DNA of 64,000 bases from an uncultured Pseudodesulfovibrio sp. (GTDB lineage Bacteria > Desulfobacterota > Desulfovibrionia > Desulfovibrionales > Desulfovibrionaceae), in contig NZ_OY760055.1 of assembly GCF_963662885.1 (NCBI RefSeq), forward strand, positions 568,001 to 632,000, written 5' to 3'. Made by a program: the position numbers and the translations under genes. The notes under the pieces are model-generated. The model did no database searches. It saw nothing but the letters and a program-made list of their open reading frames with translations, and was not told the origin of the DNA. This document shows positions 61,160 to 64,000 of the stretch, piece after piece; the first letter of the stretch is position 1, and every line of letters starts with the position of its first letter.

Positions 61160-63007
61160 ATGGAAGATCGCCTCGCCGGTCCGCTGTTCAATCTGGATTC
61201 GCCCTTCAACGACCCTGTCCGCCACACCCTTTTTTCCATGGTCAAGCGCCCGCTTGCCAAAGTGCTCAGACTCGACACGCTGAATTCGCTCTATTCGACC
61301 CTGCAGGCAGGGGAGTGCGACGGCAGTTTCGTGGACAAGGCCATGGATCTTCTCGGGGTGCGCTTTTCGGTGGAAGGACAGCCCGTCAGCCGGGTGCCGC
61401 GCACCGGGCCGCTGGTGGCGGTGTGCAACCATCCCTTCGGCGTGCTGGAGGGGCTTCTTTTGGTGCGCATCCTGCGGGAGGTCCGCTCGGACATCAAGAT
61501 CATGGCCAACTTCATGCTCGGCATGATCCCTGAGATGGACGACCTGATCATTCAGGTGGACCCGTTCGGCGGGGCCGAATCGTCGCGCAAGAACATCTCC
61601 GGGCTCAAGGCGTCCATGCGCTGGCTGAAAAACGGCGGCATGTTGATCGTCTTCCCCGCGGGCGAGGTGTCCAGCCTCAAGGTCAAGAAGCGCCGTGTGG
61701 GCGATCCCACCTGGAGCCCCATGATCGGGCGCATCATCCGAAAGACCGGGGCCGCGGCCCTGCCGGTATTCTTTAACGGGCGAAATTCCGGCCTGTTTCA
61801 GACCCTCGGGCTCATTCATCCCCGACTGCGCACCGTGCTCCTGCCCCATGAGAATTTGAAGCACGCCTCGCGCGACGTCATCGGCGTGCGGTTTGGCACG
61901 GTGATCAGCCAGGACAAGCTGACCGAGCTAGACGGCGACCAGGCCGTGGTGGACTACCTGCGGTTCCGAACCTACCTGCTGCGTCGCGAACGCAAGCCGC
62001 GTTTTCATTTCAAGGGGCGCGAGGCCAAGCGGCGCATGGACCCCATCGCCAATTCGCGCGGCAAGCACATCCTCGCCTCCGAGGTGGCCAGCCTGCCCGA
62101 CGAAAACGTTTTGCTGTGCAATTCGGAGTTCACCGTGTTCCACGCCGGGGCCGAAGAGATTCCCCGACTGCTGCGCGAGATCGGCATCCGCCGCGAGGAG
62201 ACCTTCCGCCAGGTGGGCGAGGGCACTGGCCGCGCCATGGACATCGACAGATTCGACGACACCTACCGTCATCTTGTGCTCTGGAACCACAAGGAGCGCG
62301 AGGTGGCCGGAGCCTACCGCTTTGGCCTGACGGACGAGATCATGGCCGAAAAGGGACCGGAGGGATTGTACACCTCGACCCTGTTCAACTACCGGCCCGG
62401 TTTCCTGGAAGGGCTCGGACCCGCTCTGGAGCTGGGCCGTTCCTTCGTGGTCCCCAAGTACCAGCGCAGCTACCAGCCGCTGCTGATGCTCTGGAAGGGG
62501 CTGTCCGAGTTCGTGGTCCGCAATCCGCGTTACAACAGACTTTTCGGCTGTGTCTCCATTTCCAGCGAGTATTCCGCGGTCGCCCGCGAACTCATCGTCG
62601 GCTTCATGGAGCGCCACTGTTCCCTGCCGGAGATGGCCCACATGGCCCTGCCCAAGCGGCCTCCCAAGGTCAAGCGGTTGAAGCGGCTCGATTTCTCCCT
62701 GCCGGAAGCGGTGTTCGACGACCCCGAGGACGTGGCCGATTTCGTCCGCGACGTGGAGGACGGGCGGTCCATCCCGGTCCTGCTCAAACAGTATCTCAAG
62801 CTGGGCGGCAAGATCATCGGCTTCAACATGGACCCGGATTTCGGCAACTGCATGGACGGGCTCATTCTTGTGGACCTGCTCAAGTCCGATCAAAAGGTTT
62901 TGTCCCGGTTCATGGGCCGCGACGGCGTGAAACAGTTCCACGCCGCCAACCGTTCCCTGTGCGGCGACACGGTCAAGCCCATCCGAATCGGAAACGCGGC
63001 GGCCTGA
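61160..63007 (+). CDS. Two-domain acyltransferase (PlsC-like plus GNAT/OlsB-like), OlsF-type
   Basis: A 615-residue protein; start at 61160 (MEDRLAGPLFNLDSPFNDP) after AGGAGG. The N-terminal half (about 30-270) is a lysophospholipid acyltransferase fold with CNHPFGVLEGLL and IVFPAGEVSSLKVKKR, the variant motifs of the hemolysin/OlsF subgroup rather than the classical HX4D and FPEGT. The C-terminal half (about 305-520) resembles the GNAT-type OlsB acyltransferase (FTVFHAGAEEIPRLLREIGIRREETFRQVGEG split over two elements; VPKYQRSYQPLLMLWKGL). In OlsF the two halves make ornithine lipids; that function is inferred here. Confidence 0.8.
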   Translation: MEDRLAGPLFNLDSPFNDPVRHTLFSMVKRPLAKVLRLDTLNSLYSTLQAGECDGSFVDKAMDLLGVRFSVEGQPVSRVPRTGPLVAVCNHPFGVLEGLLLVRILREVRSDIKIMANFMLGMIPEMDDLIIQVDPFGGAESSRKNISGLKASMRWLKNGGMLIVFPAGEVSSLKVKKRRVGDPTWSPMIGRIIRKTGAAALPVFFNGRNSGLFQTLGLIHPRLRTVLLPHENLKHASRDVIGVRFGTVISQDKLTELDGDQAVVDYLRFRTYLLRRERKPRFHFKGREAKRRMDPIANSRGKHILASEVASLPDENVLLCNSEFTVFHAGAEEIPRLLREIGIRREETFRQVGEGTGRAMDIDRFDDTYRHLVLWNHKEREVAGAYRFGLTDEIMAEKGPEGLYTSTLFNYRPGFLEGLGPALELGRSFVVPKYQRSYQPLLMLWKGLSEFVVRNPRYNRLFGCVSISSEYSAVARELIVGFMERHCSLPEMAHMALPKRPPKVKRLKRLDFSLPEAVFDDPEDVADFVRDVEDGRSIPVLLKQYLKLGGKIIGFNMDPDFGNCMDGLILVDLLKSDQKVLSRFMGRDGVKQFHAANRSLCGDTVKPIRIGNAAA

Positions 63008-63087
63008 GCGACGCCTCGGATAACGGAAAGCCAACGGCCCGGCCCCGCCGGGGTTGGCTTTCCGGCGTGAAGAGCATATGTTGCCCC

Positions 63088-63810
63088 ATGCGCACAAAAC
63101 CGATCCTCCATTTCCTGCTCCTCGTCTCCCTGGTCCTGTTCGCCGGTTGTCAACAGGACGGAGACGCTTCGTCCGAGAAGGACACTCCCGCAAACGCTCC
63201 TCAAGTCGCACAGCACGAAGAGGCTCCGGCTCCGGACAAGCCCCGTGTCCCCGACGGCTGCGCGCCCGAGTTTCGGGCCCTGTTCGACAACGCTGTGGTG
63301 GAGCTGCACGGCGAGGGCGACCTGGACGTGGTCATCGCCACCGACCCCCTGTGCTGGCATTGCCGCCTGGCCGACAAGCTCCTTCGGGAATACCCCAATC
63401 TGTACGGCCGGTTGCGCTTCTCCTTTTTCCCGCGTCACAGCTTCATCGGCTCGGACATGGCCGCCTGGGTCCTTGAGGACGCGGCGGGTACCGACGGTCT
63501 GAACGCGCTGGCCAAGTATGCGTACAACGACCTCAAGCAGCCCAAGACCGAAGACCTCATGGAAGCGCGCATGCTCGTCCTGGCCCAGTTTACCAAGGCC
63601 TTCCCCGAGATGCTCAAGGGCACGACTATGGAGGACCTTTACGTGCGCCTGCAAAAGGAACACGAGCCCCATGTGCTCGAGACCGCCATGCTCGCCAAGG
63701 CCGCCCACCTGCCGGGTACGCCCATCCTCGTGGCTGGGGACAAGGTCGTTCTGGGGTTTGGTCCCGACGTCTGGCTCAAGGTTCTGGACCAGGCCAAGAT
63801 GTGCAAGTAG
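63088..63810 (+). CDS. Thioredoxin-fold lipoprotein (DsbA/DsbC-like)
   Basis: A 240-residue exported lipoprotein with lipobox LVLFAGC (lipidated Cys21), a low-complexity linker (about 22-55), then a thioredoxin-like domain beginning with VVIATDPLCWHCRLADKL. The redox motif is CWHC (89-92); LPGTPILVAGDKVV supplies the cis-proline loop. It probably acts as a membrane-tethered periplasmic thiol oxidoreductase or isomerase. It is separate from the acyltransferase gene by 80 bases. The 190 bases after it (63811-64000) show nothing I can call. Confidence 0.85.
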   Translation: MRTKPILHFLLLVSLVLFAGCQQDGDASSEKDTPANAPQVAQHEEAPAPDKPRVPDGCAPEFRALFDNAVVELHGEGDLDVVIATDPLCWHCRLADKLLREYPNLYGRLRFSFFPRHSFIGSDMAAWVLEDAAGTDGLNALAKYAYNDLKQPKTEDLMEARMLVLAQFTKAFPEMLKGTTMEDLYVRLQKEHEPHVLETAMLAKAAHLPGTPILVAGDKVVLGFGPDVWLKVLDQAKMCK

Positions 63811-64000
63811 CCGGTTCCCGGCCCCATCCCCTGCCGTGACATGGCGTCACGCTTTTTCCCTGTTGCACTTGCTTGCAGGTTCCCCGTCATTCCCATAGAA
63901 GGAAAAACCGTCGGACCTCCCGGAGGAGCGAAGTGACGTCTTGGGGTGTCGGCAGCCTTCAACATCCCATAAGCGACTTCCTCAGTGCTTCCCCGCAGTG

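Overview
The window is a gene-dense, GC-rich chromosomal segment with almost no mobile DNA. It reads as Desulfovibrionaceae (Desulfovibrio/Pseudodesulfovibrio-like). The basis is an archaeal-type entry to the shikimate pathway (ADH synthase plus 3-dehydroquinate synthase II) joined to pheA-aroA-tyrA and a complete trp operon, a DcrH-like chemoreceptor with a hemerythrin tail, CarD next to rho, and many nucleotide second-messenger and sensor-kinase proteins. Genus assignment is inference; there is no rRNA in the window.

Layout. 1-11.6 kb: the start of hslV, a macro-domain gene, a REC-kinase, a CLC transporter, ribF, an M48 peptidase, then rho, carD, pth, rplY, prs. 11.6-26.4 kb: tRNA-Gln, a long palindrome, ispE, a DegP protease, tRNA-Arg, an FKBP-like/methyltransferase fusion, a multi-PAS kinase, a DEAD helicase, infA, an RRM protein, a paaK/sialidase-like operon and a prepilin peptidase. 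26.5-29.5 kb: a BON lipoprotein, a GT39 glycosyltransferase and a second long palindrome. 29.5-41.7 kb: the aromatic supraoperon, read on the minus strand. 41.9-45.9 kb: amtB-glnK, an EAL protein and a solute-binding protein. 46-48.5 kb: panC-panD-metK. 48.7-64 kb: a degenerate GGDEF-TPR protein, the hemerythrin chemoreceptor, Ste24, a TPR protein, a LysR pair, groES-groEL, a bacteriohemerythrin, an OlsF-like acyltransferase and a thioredoxin-fold lipoprotein.

The most interesting part is the aromatic supraoperon. Its genes run ADH synthase, DHQ synthase II, pheA, aroA, tyrA, trpE, G, D, C, F, B, A, and they appear to carry two nested transcription attenuators. The first, ahead of the whole cluster, has a 31-codon leader peptide containing YFSNFYFWYWF (all three aromatic amino acids), followed by a GNRA-capped terminator and a competing antiterminator. 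The second lies between tyrA and trpE and has no separate leader gene: the last codons of tyrA itself include three consecutive Trp codons, and the tyrA stop codon abuts an antiterminator arm that competes with a strong terminator. This would let total aromatic supply gate the whole pathway and let tryptophan alone gate the trp branch, with a full-length enzyme doubling as leader peptide.

Two families of structured intergenic DNA also recur. One is a long (about 120 bp) imperfect palindrome with a shared core (two copies). The other is a hairpin element with a CCGCCGG-type tag, variable but self-complementary stems and a frequent CCAAAACTTTTTGG tail (six copies, mostly just downstream of stop codons).
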